Assembly: GCF_007097265.1 (NCBI RefSeq)
Contig: NZ_VJZP01000022.1
Coordinates: forward strand, 1-64,000
DNA from: Flavobacterium gawalongense
GTDB taxonomy: Bacteria; Bacteroidota; Bacteroidia; Flavobacteriales; Flavobacteriaceae
Length of the DNA stretch: 64,000 nucleotides
Reading direction: 5' to 3'
Shown: positions 10,772 through 19,083 of the stretch, one piece after another
Layout of the letters: each line of letters begins with the position of its first letter
Position numbering within the stretch: the stretch's first letter is position 1
Made by a program: the position numbers and the translations under genes
Notes under the pieces: model-generated
The model's input: the letters and a program-made list of their open reading frames with translations, nothing else
Databases searched by the model: none
Told to the model about the DNA's origin: nothing

Positions 10772-11338
10772 ATGAAAAATTTAAAAAAATTAGTCTCGTT
10801 CTAATAGTCATTTTTACATTTATTACAGCAGAAGGACAAACCAATAAAATTGATATCTCTAAAAGTAAAATTAATTGGGGTAGGAAAAAAAGTAACCGGT
10901 CAACATGAAGGAATAGTAAAACTAAAAGGCGGATATATTATTTTCAAAAATAATAAAGTGGCAGGAGGAAATTTTACTGCAGACATGAAATCATTATCAA
11001 ATACAGATCAAACCGGAAAATCAAAAATAAAATTAGAAGGACATTTGAAATCGGATGAATTTTTCGGAGTAGATAATTATAACACTTCCAACTTGGTTTT
11101 CAAAAGCATTGGCGATAAAGGCAATAATGTTTACAGTGTCACTGCAGATTTGACAATAAAAGGAGTTACAAATCCCGTAAAATTTGATTTCATCGTAAAA
11201 GGGAATACTGCAACTGCCGCTTTAAAAATAGACCGAACAAAATATGACATTAAATACGGTTCCGGTAGTTATTTTAATGATTTGGGAGATAAAACAATTT
11301 ACGACGAATTTGAATTAAATGTTGATTTGCCATTTTAG
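10772..11338 (+). pseudogene. Second yceI copy, disrupted by two compensating frameshifts
   Basis: A paralogue of the YceI gene at 8001. From ATG 10772 the frame hits a stop at 10802-10804 because the A-run at 10783-10789 is one base short. Read with that base restored, it encodes a normal signal peptide (MKKNLKKISLVLIVIF-like) ending in EGQ. A second indel, an extra G in TTGGGG near 10876-10880, returns the frame, after which GKKVTGQHEG through the C-terminal KYGSGSYFNDLGD is intact. Both changes are in homopolymers, so recent inactivation and sequencing error are both possible. Translation from an internal TTG (10850) would lack the signal peptide. Confidence 0.8.
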
Positions 11339-11395
11339 TTAAACTTTATTTAACAAAAAAACGTAAAATTTAATATTTTTTTTGGTTTTTTATTT

Positions 11396-11425
11396 TTGAA
11401 TACTCGAAATTCATTTATATATTTG
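11396..11425 (+). promoter_or_regulatory. Tryptophan operon promoter
   Basis: TTG at 11396-11398 and TATATTTG at 11418-11425, separated by 19 nt, match the Bacteroidota -33/-7 consensus. Transcription should begin about 10 nt before the leader peptide ATG. Confidence 0.8.
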
Positions 11426-11441
11426 TCACAACAAAAAAATC

Positions 11442-11498
11442 ATGAAAACAACTATAAACAGTACTTGGTGGTGGAATAATTTACGTCAGTCGTCGTGA
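11442..11498 (+). CDS. trpL: trp operon leader peptide
   Basis: An 18-residue peptide, MKTTINSTWWWNNLRQSS, with three consecutive Trp codons at 11466-11474. It lies between the trp promoter and an attenuator hairpin ahead of trpE, which is the arrangement of Trp-codon attenuation. The last codons and stop (GTCGTGA, 11492-11498) are complementary to TCACGAC (11547-11553) in the terminator loop and right arm. A ribosome stalled at the Trp codons would leave this segment free to pair and block the terminator; one reaching the stop would cover it. This mechanism is inferred from base pairing. Confidence 0.9.
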   Translation: MKTTINSTWWWNNLRQSS

Positions 11499-11535
11499 AC
11501 AAAGCTCCTATAGTATTATTAAACTATAAATATAA

Positions 11536-11566
11536 AAGGCTTGTCATCACGACAGGCCTTTTTTTT
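11536..11566 (+). terminator. trp attenuator terminator
   Basis: AAGGCTTGTC (11536-11545), a five-base loop, and GACAGGCCTT (11551-11560) followed by six further T residues. It precedes the trpE start by about 50 nt and competes with the GTCGTGA pairing described for the leader peptide. Confidence 0.85.
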
Positions 11567-11612
11567 GTGCTCTATTTCTTTACTATTACACAACACTAAA
11601 AAATTATATAAA

Positions 11613-13013
11613 TTGAAACCTTTTATACTAAATACAAATTACAAGCAAATTCTTGCCGATACCATAACTCCTGTGAGTGTGTATTTCAAAATTCGCGACA
11701 AATTCCCTAATAGCTTATTGCTGGAAAGTAGTGATTATCATGGGAATGACAACAGTTTTTCTTATATCTGTTGCAATCCGATTGCTTCTATAAAAATAGA
11801 AAATGAAATCATCTACAAAACATTTCCTGATGGTAGTTTTGAGAACATTGCTATTGATGCCACAACCAATATTCCAGAAGTAATACAAGAATTTTCAAGT
11901 CAATTCAAATCCGAGAAAAATGATTTCAAATTCATAAATAATGGTTTGTTTGGCTATATTTCATATGATGCCGTTCGGTATTTCGAAAAAGTTACTATCG
12001 CTAAAAAAGACAATAGTATTTCTATTCCTGATGTTTATTATGCCGTGTACCAAAACATTATAGCTATCAATCATTTTAAAAATGAAGCTTATATTTTCTG
12101 TCACAGTTTAGACGGAAAAAATAACATCTCGGAAATTGAGCAATTATTACAATCCCGAAACATTGCTTCCTATAAATTCTCTAAAGAAGGAGAAGGCTTT
12201 TCGAATTTGACAGATGAAGAATTCAAACATAATGTGGCTTTGGCCAAAAAGCATTGTTTTAGAGGTGATGTATTCCAATTAGTTTTGTCCAGAAGGTTTA
12301 CCCAAGGTTTTAAAGGTGACGAATTTAATGTGTACAGAGCGTTGCGAAGCATCAATCCTTCGCCTTATTTATTCTTTTTTGATTATGGTGATTTCAAAAT
12401 ATTTGGCTCTTCTCCGGAAGCCCAAATTATTGTCAAAGACCGTAAGGCCGAAATTCATCCTATCGCAGGAACTTTTAAACGAACCGGTGATGATGAGCAA
12501 GATGCCATTCTTGCCAAACAATTATCGGAAGATAAAAAGGAAAATAGCGAACACGTGATGTTGGTTGATTTAGCCAGAAATGATTTAAGCCGAAACGGTC
12601 ATAATGTCAATGTAGAAAAATATAGAGAAGTACAATTCTTTTCTCATGTGATTCACCTAGTTTCAAAAGTAACTGGACATTTGCACCCGAGTGCCACAAC
12701 TATGCAAGTTGTAGCTGATACTTTTCCGGCGGGAACCTTAAGTGGCGCACCAAAACACAGAGCCATGCAATTGATTGAAGAGTACGAAAAAACCAATCGA
12801 AATTTTTATGGTGGCGCTATTGGTTTTATGGATTTTGAAGGAAACTTTAATCACGCCATTATGATTCGGACTTTCCTTAGTAAAAATCATCAATTGCATT
12901 CCCAAGCGGGAGCAGGAATTGTAGCGAGTTCTGATGAAGAAAGCGAAATGCAGGAAGTATATAACAAATTGAGAGCGTTGAACGCAGCTTTGGATTTAGC
13001 AGAAACTATTTAG
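11613..13013 (+). CDS. trpE: Anthranilate synthase component I
   Basis: A 466-residue large subunit of anthranilate synthase, converting chorismate to anthranilate with ammonia supplied by TrpG. The C-terminal chorismate-binding domain shows FGSSPEAQI, HPIAGTFKRTG, SEHVMLVDLARNDLSRNG, FPAGTLSGAPKHRAM and YGGAIGFMDFEG. The start is set at TTG 11613 (LKPFILNTNYKQILADT), where family homology begins; the frame is open further upstream but would run through the attenuator. First structural gene of the trp operon, so tryptophan feedback on the enzyme and leader control are both expected. Confidence 0.95.
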   Translation: MKPFILNTNYKQILADTITPVSVYFKIRDKFPNSLLLESSDYHGNDNSFSYICCNPIASIKIENEIIYKTFPDGSFENIAIDATTNIPEVIQEFSSQFKSEKNDFKFINNGLFGYISYDAVRYFEKVTIAKKDNSISIPDVYYAVYQNIIAINHFKNEAYIFCHSLDGKNNISEIEQLLQSRNIASYKFSKEGEGFSNLTDEEFKHNVALAKKHCFRGDVFQLVLSRRFTQGFKGDEFNVYRALRSINPSPYLFFFDYGDFKIFGSSPEAQIIVKDRKAEIHPIAGTFKRTGDDEQDAILAKQLSEDKKENSEHVMLVDLARNDLSRNGHNVNVEKYREVQFFSHVIHLVSKVTGHLHPSATTMQVVADTFPAGTLSGAPKHRAMQLIEEYEKTNRNFYGGAIGFMDFEGNFNHAIMIRTFLSKNHQLHSQAGAGIVASSDEESEMQEVYNKLRALNAALDLAETI

Positions 13014-13015
13014 TA

Positions 13016-13149
13016 GTATTCAGTATTCAGTTTTTAGTGTTCAGTCGCAGTGTTCTGAATGAGCAACTTAACCATTTATACAAGTAATTACAAAACATAA
13101 TCTATTCTCAGAGTCCCCCCTCTCCTTTGGAGAGGGGCAGGGGGTGAGG
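13016..13149. repeat. Heptamer repeat tract plus G-rich hairpin between trpE and trpG
   Basis: 13016-13062 is a period-7 tract: units such as AGTATTC, AGTATTC, AGTTTTT, AGTGTTC and AGTGTTC. 13111-13149 is a hairpin-forming C/G-rich element with TCTCC-TTT-GGAGA at its centre. Both families recur elsewhere in the window. Confidence 0.7.
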
Positions 13150-13163
13150 TAAAAGAAAACAAA

Positions 13164-13730
13164 ATGAAAAAAATACTAGTCATAGACAATTACGATAGTT
13201 TCACTTATAATTTGGTGCATTATCTGGAAGATTTAGATTGCGAAGTAACCGTATACAGAAACGATGAATTTGATATCGATGAAATTGCAGTTTTCGATAA
13301 AATATTACTATCTCCTGGACCTGGAATTCCAGATGAAGCCGGATTATTGAAAGAAGTAATCAGAAAATATGCTCCAACCAAAAGTATTTTTGGAGTGTGT
13401 CTTGGGCAACAAGCGATAGGTGAAGTTTTTGGAGGAACACTTTCTAATTTAGATAAAGTCTATCACGGTGTTGCCACAATGGTAAAAACCGTAGTTGATG
13501 ATGAACTATTATTCGAAGGATTAGGAAATGAATTTGAAGTAGGTCGTTACCATTCTTGGGTGGTTGACACCAATTTACCTGATGTACTTGAAGCCACTTC
13601 ATTCGACGAAAATGGCCAGGTGATGTCGTTGCGTCACAAAACTTATGATGTTCGCGGTGTACAATTTCATCCGGAAAGTGTTTTGACGCCTAATGGAAAA
13701 AAGATATTGGAGAATTGGGTTAAGAGTTAG
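13164..13730 (+). CDS. trpG: Anthranilate synthase component II (glutamine amidotransferase)
   Basis: A 188-residue class I glutamine amidotransferase subunit that releases ammonia from glutamine for TrpE. The nucleophile Cys79 lies in FGVCLGQQAIGEVFGG, the oxyanion region is SPGPGIPDEAG, and the catalytic His/Glu are in GVQFHPESVL. The YHSWVV motif near residue 133 is also typical. It is not fused to TrpD or TrpE. It follows trpE after 150 bp of repeat DNA. A minor role in folate synthesis as PabA is possible, as in other bacteria with one such subunit. Confidence 0.94.
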   Translation: MKKILVIDNYDSFTYNLVHYLEDLDCEVTVYRNDEFDIDEIAVFDKILLSPGPGIPDEAGLLKEVIRKYAPTKSIFGVCLGQQAIGEVFGGTLSNLDKVYHGVATMVKTVVDDELLFEGLGNEFEVGRYHSWVVDTNLPDVLEATSFDENGQVMSLRHKTYDVRGVQFHPESVLTPNGKKILENWVKS

Positions 13731-13822
13731 TTCCTCCCCCCACCCCCCCGAAAGAGAGGGAGCCAAAAGCAAAAAAATGACCCTTTGCACCTTCGTGCCT
13801 TTGTGGCAAAAACAAAATAAAA
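13731..13822. repeat. G-rich and TTTGCACCTTCGTGCC-type repeats between trpG and trpD
   Basis: 13731-13764 is a C-run/G-run remnant of the G-rich hairpin family. 13785-13810 carries CCTTTGCACCTTCGTGCC, a word I associate with Flavobacterium intergenic repeats. No coding content. Confidence 0.5.
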
Positions 13823-14815
13823 ATGAAAAATATATTAAATAGACTCATCAATCACGAAATGCTTTCGAAAGAAGAAGCAAAAAACGTATTGGTTAATATC
13901 TCCAACGGAAGTTATAACACAAGCCAGATTGCGTCTTTCCTTACTGTTTACATGATGCGAAGCATTAGTATTGAAGAACTTTCCGGTTTCCGTGAAGCGT
14001 TGTTAGAATTGTGTATTCGTGTGGATTTATCAGGGTACAATACCATAGATCTATGCGGTACGGGTGGCGATGGAAAAGACACTTTCAATATCTCAACTCT
14101 AGCTTCTTTTGTGGCTGCCGGTGCGGGAATCAAAGTAGCTAAACATGGAAATTATGGTGTTTCTTCCATTTCCGGATCTAGTAATGTCTTAGAGAAATTG
14201 GGAATTAAGTTCAGCAACGACAATGATTTTCTGGAAAGAAGTATTGAAAAAGCGGGAATTTGTGTTTTGCACGCTCCCTTATTTCATCCTGCCATGAAAA
14301 ACGTGGGGCCTATTAGAAAAGAATTAGCAGTAAAAACTTTCTTCAATATGTTGGGACCAATGGTAAATCCATCATTTCCTAAAAATCAATTGGTAGGTGT
14401 TTTCAATCTAGAACTGGCCAGAATGTACGCCTATTTGTATCAAAATACCGATGTGAATTTTACAATCTTGCATTCGCTTGACGGCTATGACGAGGTTTCA
14501 CTGACAGGACCAACAAAAACGATTACCAATTCAATGGAAGGAATGTTAAAACCAGAGGATTTTGGTGTTCGCCTTTTGCTGCAAAGCGAAATCGAAGGTG
14601 GAACTACCATCGAAGAATCGGCTCAAATGTTTACTGATATCATTTCTGGAAAAGGTACCGAAGCCCAAAATAATGTGGTTTGTGCCAATGCCGCAATGGC
14701 AATTGCAACCGTTACAAAATGCTCGCCGCTTGAAGGTTTTGAGTTGGCTAAGGAAAGTTTATTTTCTGGAAAAGGATATAACGCTTTAAAAATATTACAA
14801 GAATTGAGCAGGTAA
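13823..14815 (+). CDS. trpD: Anthranilate phosphoribosyltransferase
   Basis: A 330-residue enzyme transferring phosphoribose from PRPP to anthranilate. It has the glycine-rich PRPP site CGTGGDGKDTFNIST (about residues 78-92), the KHGNYGVSSISGSSNVLEKLG stretch that binds anthranilate and PRPP, and FFNMLGPMVNP. Length is normal. Third enzyme gene of the operon, with a repeat-filled 92-bp junction before it and a 120-bp one after it. Confidence 0.95.
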   Translation: MKNILNRLINHEMLSKEEAKNVLVNISNGSYNTSQIASFLTVYMMRSISIEELSGFREALLELCIRVDLSGYNTIDLCGTGGDGKDTFNISTLASFVAAGAGIKVAKHGNYGVSSISGSSNVLEKLGIKFSNDNDFLERSIEKAGICVLHAPLFHPAMKNVGPIRKELAVKTFFNMLGPMVNPSFPKNQLVGVFNLELARMYAYLYQNTDVNFTILHSLDGYDEVSLTGPTKTITNSMEGMLKPEDFGVRLLLQSEIEGGTTIEESAQMFTDIISGKGTEAQNNVVCANAAMAIATVTKCSPLEGFELAKESLFSGKGYNALKILQELSR

Positions 14816-14822
14816 AAAAATC

Positions 14823-14911
14823 GTTTAAAGTTTAAGGTTTAAAGTTGTTGGAATGGAAATTCTAACTTTTGAACAAATTACAAGAATCTTGTGCAACTTT
14901 AAACTTTAAAC
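14823..14911. repeat. Heptamer (GTTTAAA) inverted-arm element between trpD and trpC
   Basis: The left arm has GTTTAAA, GTTTAAG, GTTTAAA and GTTGTTG in period 7 (14823-14850). The right arm, CAACTTTAAACTTTAAAC (14894-14911), is its complement. The arms enclose about 45 nt, so the RNA should fold into one long hairpin. Confidence 0.7.
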
Positions 14912-14935
14912 AAAGAAAACTTTAAACAAATAAGA

Positions 14936-15721
14936 ATGAATATTTTAGATAAAATTATAGTTGACAAAAAAAGAGAAGTCATCCTCAAGAAATCAATCAT
15001 TCCCGTTTCGCAATTGGAAGCTTCGGTTTTCTTTGGAAAAAAAACTATTTCTTTAAGTGAAAATTTAAGAAACAGCACTTCTGGAATCATTGCAGAACAC
15101 AAACGTCGTTCGCCTTCAAAAGCCGAAATAAATTATAGTTTTACTGTTGAAGAAGTGGTGAAAGGATATGAAACTGCCGGTGCTTGTGGAATTTCGGTTT
15201 TGACCGATGGAAAATATTTTGGCGGTTCATTGGACGATTTACTTTTGGCAAGAGCCTCAGTGAACATTCCATTATTGAGAAAAGAATTTATTGTAGATGA
15301 ATACCAAATATTAGAAGCTAAAGCCCACGGAGCGGATTTGATTTTGCTGATTGCAGCGGTTTTAACAAGAGACGAAATCAAATCATTATCTGAATTTGCT
15401 AAAAGTTTGGGATTGGAAGTGTTGTTGGAAGTTCACAATCAGGAAGAACTGGAAAAATCAATTATGCAAACTTTAGACATGATTGGTGTAAATAACAGAA
15501 ACCTAAAAACTTTCGAGGTGAGTTTGGATTTCAGCAAACAATTAGCATCATTAATTCCGAATGAATTTATAAAAGTTTCCGAAAGTGGCATTTCATCCAT
15601 TGAAGCAATCAACGAATTAAAACCTTACGGATACAAAGGATTTCTGATTGGAGAAAACTTTATGAAAACGGACAATGCCGGTAAAGCAGCAACGGAATTT
15701 ATTTCAAAATTAAAAATTTAA
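14936..15721 (+). CDS. trpC: Indole-3-glycerol phosphate synthase
   Basis: A 261-residue TIM-barrel enzyme closing the indole ring of CdRP. Motifs in order: AEHKRRSPSKAEI (catalytic Lys), ISVLTDGKYFGGSLDDL, LLRKEFIVDEYQI (catalytic Lys), DLILLIAAVL, EVLLEVHNQEEL (catalytic Glu), GVNNRNLKTFEV, VSESGIS and GFLIGENFMK. It is a single-domain protein, not fused to TrpF as in enterics. Confidence 0.95.
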   Translation: MNILDKIIVDKKREVILKKSIIPVSQLEASVFFGKKTISLSENLRNSTSGIIAEHKRRSPSKAEINYSFTVEEVVKGYETAGACGISVLTDGKYFGGSLDDLLLARASVNIPLLRKEFIVDEYQILEAKAHGADLILLIAAVLTRDEIKSLSEFAKSLGLEVLLEVHNQEELEKSIMQTLDMIGVNNRNLKTFEVSLDFSKQLASLIPNEFIKVSESGISSIEAINELKPYGYKGFLIGENFMKTDNAGKAATEFISKLKI

Positions 15722-15728
15722 AGCTAGA

Positions 15729-15785
15729 CACGAATTTCACAAATTAACACGAATTCAATTGGTGAAAATTTGTGAAATTAGTGGC
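15729..15785. repeat. CACGAATTTCAC palindrome between trpC and trpF
   Basis: Starts CACGAATTTCACAAATT and ends AATTTGTGAAATTAGTGG; the halves are complementary apart from a few bases. Other copies are inside 6119-6215 and at 30887-30965 and 62036-62085. Confidence 0.75.
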
Positions 15786-15797
15786 AAAAAACTGGAA

Positions 15798-16490
15798 ATG
15801 AAAAAAAACACTGACAATCAAGATACTTCGGCTCCCTTCCCTTCGGGGAGGGCTGGGGTGGGGATTAAAATCTGCGGCATGAAATATCCCGGTAATATAC
15901 TCGAAGTGGGCTCGCTCCTACCCGATTATATGGGATTCATATTCTGGGAAAAATCGGCTCGGTATTTTGATGGTATTATTCCAGATTTACCGAAATCCAT
16001 CAAGAAAGTGGGCGTTTTTGTAAATGCGACACAAGAAGAAATTCTTGAAAAAATGAAAAAATACAATTTACAAGCTGTTCAATTGCACGGACATGAATCC
16101 GCTGAATTTTGTTTGGATTTGAAAAATAAAATGGATAATTCTATAGAAATCATAAAAGTATTCTCTGTTGATGATACATTTGATTTTGAGGTGCTGAAAC
16201 CATTTGAAACGGTTTGTGACTATTTTCTTTTTGATACCAAAGGAAAATTACCCGGTGGCAACGGAACCACTTTCGACTGGAAAGTATTGGTAAATTATCC
16301 CTCAAGCAAACCCTTTTTCCTGAGTGGAGGAATCGGAATTGAGGAAATGGGCGCCGTAAATGAAATTTCGAAAACCAATTTACCCATTTACGCTATTGAT
16401 GTAAACAGTAAATTTGAAATAGAACCCGGATTAAAAAATATACAATTATGTAGAGACGTTGCAATGCAACGTCTCCACCAAAATAAATAA
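15798..16490 (+). CDS. trpF: Phosphoribosylanthranilate isomerase with repeat-derived termini
   Basis: An isomerase of the tryptophan pathway (PRA to CdRP). The family core runs from [12 protein letters not shown] to [12 protein letters not shown] and includes [48 protein letters not shown] and PFFLSGGIG. With ATG 15798 the protein is 230 residues, longer than the usual 200-210. The first 20 or so residues are encoded by a G-rich hairpin repeat (15828-15866) and the last 14 ([14 protein letters not shown]) by a GTAGAGACG palindrome. A GTG start near 15861 (VGIKICGMK) would restore a normal N-terminus and may be the true start. Confidence 0.9.
   Translation: MKKNTDNQDTSAPFPSGRAGVGIKICGMKYPGNILEVGSLLPDYMGFIFWEKSARYFDGIIPDLPKSIKKVGVFVNATQEEILEKMKKYNLQAVQLHGHESAEFCLDLKNKMDNSIEIIKVFSVDDTFDFEVLKPFETVCDYFLFDTKGKLPGGNGTTFDWKVLVNYPSSKPFFLSGGIGIEEMGAVNEISKTNLPIYAIDVNSKFEIEPGLKNIQLCRDVAMQRLHQNK
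15828..15866. repeat. G-rich hairpin inside the trpF 5' end
   Basis: Contains CTCCCTTCCCTTCGGGGAGG followed by GCTGGGGTGGGG, the same family as 13111-13149 and part of 44330-44421. It lies in frame within the trpF reading frame (residues [12 protein letters not shown]). Confidence 0.65.
16450..16478. repeat. GTAGAGACG palindrome forming the trpF 3' end
   Basis: GTAGAGACGTTGCA is followed directly by its near-complement ATGCAACGTCTCCAC. The same palindrome type, with other central bases, is at 30047-30074. It is read through as the C-terminal residues of TrpF. Confidence 0.75.
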
Positions 16491-16503
16491 AAAAAATAAA
16501 ATT

Positions 16504-17685
16504 ATGTCATACAACGTCAACGAAAAAGGCTATTACGGAGAATTTGGAGGCGCCTTCATTCCTGAAATGTTATACCCAAATGTGGAAGAATTACGTCAAA
16601 ATTATTTAAAAATTACAGCTGAACCAGAATTCCAGGCCGAATTTGATGCGCTGTTAAAAGATTATGTGGGACGCCCTACCCCGCTTTATTTTGCAGAGCG
16701 TTTATCTAAAAAATACAACACCAAAATCTATCTGAAAAGAGAAGATCTTTGCCATACCGGTGCACATAAAGTCAATAATACCATTGGACAAATTCTACTG
16801 GCAAAAAGGTTGGGCAAAAAACGCATTATTGCCGAAACAGGTGCAGGTCAACATGGCGTTGCAACAGCAACCGTTTGTGCATTAATGGGACTGGAATGTA
16901 TTGTTTATATGGGTGAAATCGACATCAAACGTCAAGCACCAAATGTGGCTCGTATGAAAATGTTAGGTGCCGAAGTTCGTCCGGCTCTTTCGGGTTCAAG
17001 AACCTTAAAAGATGCCACTAACGAAGCCATTCGCGACTGGATCAACAATCCCGTTGACACCTACTATATCATCGGTTCCGTAGTTGGACCACATCCTTAT
17101 CCGGATATGGTGGCGCGTTTCCAAAGTGTCATTTCTAAGGAAATCAAAGCCCAATTATTGGAAAAAGAAGGTCGTGAAAACCCTGATTACGTAATTGCTT
17201 GTGTAGGTGGCGGAAGCAATGCTGCCGGTGCGTATTATCATTTTCTTGACAACGAAGACGTAAACATTATCGCGGTTGAAGCTGCTGGTTTAGGAGTGCA
17301 TTCTGGCGAAAGTGCCGCAACATCGGCATTAGGAAAAGTAGGCGTTATTCACGGAAGTAAAACCCTATTGATGCAAACTCCTGATGGTCAAATCACAGAG
17401 CCGTATTCTATTTCTGCCGGATTGGATTATCCGGGCGTAGGTCCTATGCATGCTAATTTATTCGCTACTGGAAGAGCGAAATTCATCTCGATTACTGATG
17501 ATCAGGCTATGAATTGGGGATTACAACTCTCCAAAATGGAAGGTATTATTCCCGCTATCGAAAGTGCCCATGCCTTTGCCGTTCTCGACGAAATGAAATT
17601 CAAACCGGAGGATATTGTAGTCATCAATCTTTCCGGTCGTGGCGACAAAGATTTGAATACCTATATTGATTATTTTAAATTATAA
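16504..17685 (+). CDS. trpB: Tryptophan synthase beta chain
   Basis: A 393-residue PLP enzyme condensing indole with serine. The start at 16504 ([20 protein letters not shown]) is preferred; the open frame upstream overlaps trpF in another frame. The PLP Lys is residue 89 in [27 protein letters not shown] binds the phosphate; [13 protein letters not shown] is the catalytic loop. Length and motifs fit TrpB1. It functions as an alpha2beta2 complex with TrpA, which here is separated from it by a structured repeat and an unrelated small gene. Confidence 0.96.
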   Translation: MSYNVNEKGYYGEFGGAFIPEMLYPNVEELRQNYLKITAEPEFQAEFDALLKDYVGRPTPLYFAERLSKKYNTKIYLKREDLCHTGAHKVNNTIGQILLAKRLGKKRIIAETGAGQHGVATATVCALMGLECIVYMGEIDIKRQAPNVARMKMLGAEVRPALSGSRTLKDATNEAIRDWINNPVDTYYIIGSVVGPHPYPDMVARFQSVISKEIKAQLLEKEGRENPDYVIACVGGGSNAAGAYYHFLDNEDVNIIAVEAAGLGVHSGESAATSALGKVGVIHGSKTLLMQTPDGQITEPYSISAGLDYPGVGPMHANLFATGRAKFISITDDQAMNWGLQLSKMEGIIPAIESAHAFAVLDEMKFKPEDIVVINLSGRGDKDLNTYIDYFKL

Positions 17686-17687
17686 TT

Positions 17688-17829
17688 GGGTTTATCCTGA
17701 ATTTATTTCAGGGCGTTCCCTCGCTTTCACTAGCGTTTCAGCGAGGTCAGGCTTTCCGTTACAATCTTTTTTATCTCGTTAAAAAACGAGATAAAAAAGG
17801 ATTTTCACTGCAATCCTTAACGCAAACCC
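17688..17829 (+). repeat. Large structured intergenic element, GGGCGT subtype
   Basis: Closing stem GGGTTT (17688-17693) / AAACCC (17824-17829), with GCGTT/AACGC inside. Next comes a hairpin CCTCGCT/AGCGAGG, a conserved-looking GTCAGGCTTTCCGTTACAAT, a long hairpin TTTTTTATCTCGTT / AACGAGATAAAAAA, then AGGATTTTCACTGCAATCC. The element at 49208-49327 (minus strand) follows the same plan with different hairpins. Compensatory variation points to a conserved RNA or DNA fold. Function unknown. Confidence 0.7.
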
Positions 17830-17877
17830 AACAGCAATAAAAAATGAAGTTCAATTTACATTTTCAAAATAGAAACT

Positions 17878-18198
17878 ATGGAAAAATTATTCGCTTACGG
17901 CAGCTTACAAAATGAGGACATACAAAAAGATCTTTTTGGGCGTATTCTTGAAGGAACTCCCGAAACGTTAATTGGTTATGTAGTAAAAGAAATTCAAATC
18001 GAAGAAGAATTTGGATTAGTACATTATCCCATCATTATGGAAACCCATAAACCGGAAGATACCATCAACGGAATTTTATATTCCATTTCGTCCCAAGAAC
18101 TTCGCCAAACGGATTTGTACGAAGGATTGCATTACAAACGCGTTGAAGTACATTTACAATCCAACCTAAAAGCTTGGGCTTACAGTGCCGCCATTTAA
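17878..18198 (+). CDS. Gamma-glutamylcyclotransferase-like (AIG2) family protein
   Basis: A 106-residue protein of the AIG2/GGCT fold. The N-terminal FAYGSLQNEDIQKDLFGR carries the family's YGSL substrate-binding loop; later features are INGILYSISSQEL and DLYEGLHYKRVEV, with the Glu of YEG matching the usual catalytic acid. Members open or cyclise gamma-glutamyl compounds. It sits in the trp operon between trpB and trpA, same strand, 62 bp before trpA, so it should be co-transcribed. Its link to tryptophan synthesis is unclear; insertion by chance is as likely as a functional tie. Confidence 0.8.
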   Translation: MEKLFAYGSLQNEDIQKDLFGRILEGTPETLIGYVVKEIQIEEEFGLVHYPIIMETHKPEDTINGILYSISSQELRQTDLYEGLHYKRVEVHLQSNLKAWAYSAAI

Positions 18199-18260
18199 GC
18201 CACTGAATTAATAAAAGTAGAAGGTTTCTAAAACCTTTAAAATCTGATAAAAAATATAAA

Positions 18261-19022
18261 ATGAACCGAATAAATCAAAAATTACAAGAAACCAAAAAGA
18301 TACTTTCCATCTATTTCTCTGCGGGATATCCTAACTTAAACGATACGGTACAAATCATTCAGGATTTAGAAAAAAGCGGTATTGATATGATTGAAATTGG
18401 ATTGCCGTTTAGCGATCCATTGGCAGATGGACCAACGATTCAAGCCAGTTCCACCCAAGCGTTGCATAACGGAATGACCACACAGGTGCTGTTTGACCAA
18501 TTGGCAGCTATTCGCAAAACAGTTTCTATTCCTTTAGTGATTATGGGGTATTTCAACCCCATGTTGCAATACGGAATAGAGAATTTCTGCAAGAAATGTG
18601 CGGAGATTGGCATCGATGGATTAATCATTCCCGATCTTCCTGTTGATGTGTATGCCGATGAATACAAGGAAACTTTCGAAAAATACGGTTTAATTAATGT
18701 GTTTTTGATTACACCACAAACTTCTGAGGAACGCATCCGTTTTATTGACAGCGTATCCGATGGATTTATTTATATGGTAAGTTCTGCCAGTGTTACGGGA
18801 TCACAATCTGGTTTTGGAAGCGTCCAAGAAGAGTATTTCAAACGCATTGCAGCAATGAATCTAAAAAATCCTCAAGTAATTGGCTTTGGAATAAACAATG
18901 CAGAAACGTTTAATCAAGCTACGCAATTTGCCAAAGGTGCGATTATAGGAAGTGCTTTCATTACGCATTTAACCGAAAACGGAACTGGGAAGATTGCTGA
19001 GTTTGTAAAAGCGATTCGATAA
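18261..19022 (+). CDS. trpA: Tryptophan synthase alpha chain
   Basis: A 253-residue TIM-barrel subunit cleaving indole-glycerol phosphate to indole. The catalytic acids are Glu45 and Asp56 in DMIEIGLPFSDPLADGP; LIIPDLPVDVY, FIYMVSSASVTGSQSGF, VIGFGINNAET and GAIIGSAFI are the phosphate-binding and barrel motifs. Last gene of the operon, followed by its terminator. A diverged copy of its final codons and terminator is found 2.5 kb downstream at 21580-21675. Confidence 0.96.
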   Translation: MNRINQKLQETKKILSIYFSAGYPNLNDTVQIIQDLEKSGIDMIEIGLPFSDPLADGPTIQASSTQALHNGMTTQVLFDQLAAIRKTVSIPLVIMGYFNPMLQYGIENFCKKCAEIGIDGLIIPDLPVDVYADEYKETFEKYGLINVFLITPQTSEERIRFIDSVSDGFIYMVSSASVTGSQSGFGSVQEEYFKRIAAMNLKNPQVIGFGINNAETFNQATQFAKGAIIGSAFITHLTENGTGKIAEFVKAIR

Positions 19023-19046
19023 TAAAAATATCATTTTCTATAAATC

Positions 19047-19083
19047 AAACGGCGTTTAAAGTTTATTTAAATGCCGTTTTTTT
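19047..19083 (+). terminator. trp operon terminator
   Basis: AAACGGCGTTTAAA (19047-19060) pairs with TTTAAATGCCGTTTT (19066-19080), followed by more T residues. A second, more perfect version is at 21641-21675. Confidence 0.88.

Noticed and set aside
11541..11612. N-terminal extension of trpE (SSRQAFFLCSISLLLHNTKK).
   Set aside because: It would be translated from the attenuator stem itself; family similarity starts at the TTG at 11613.
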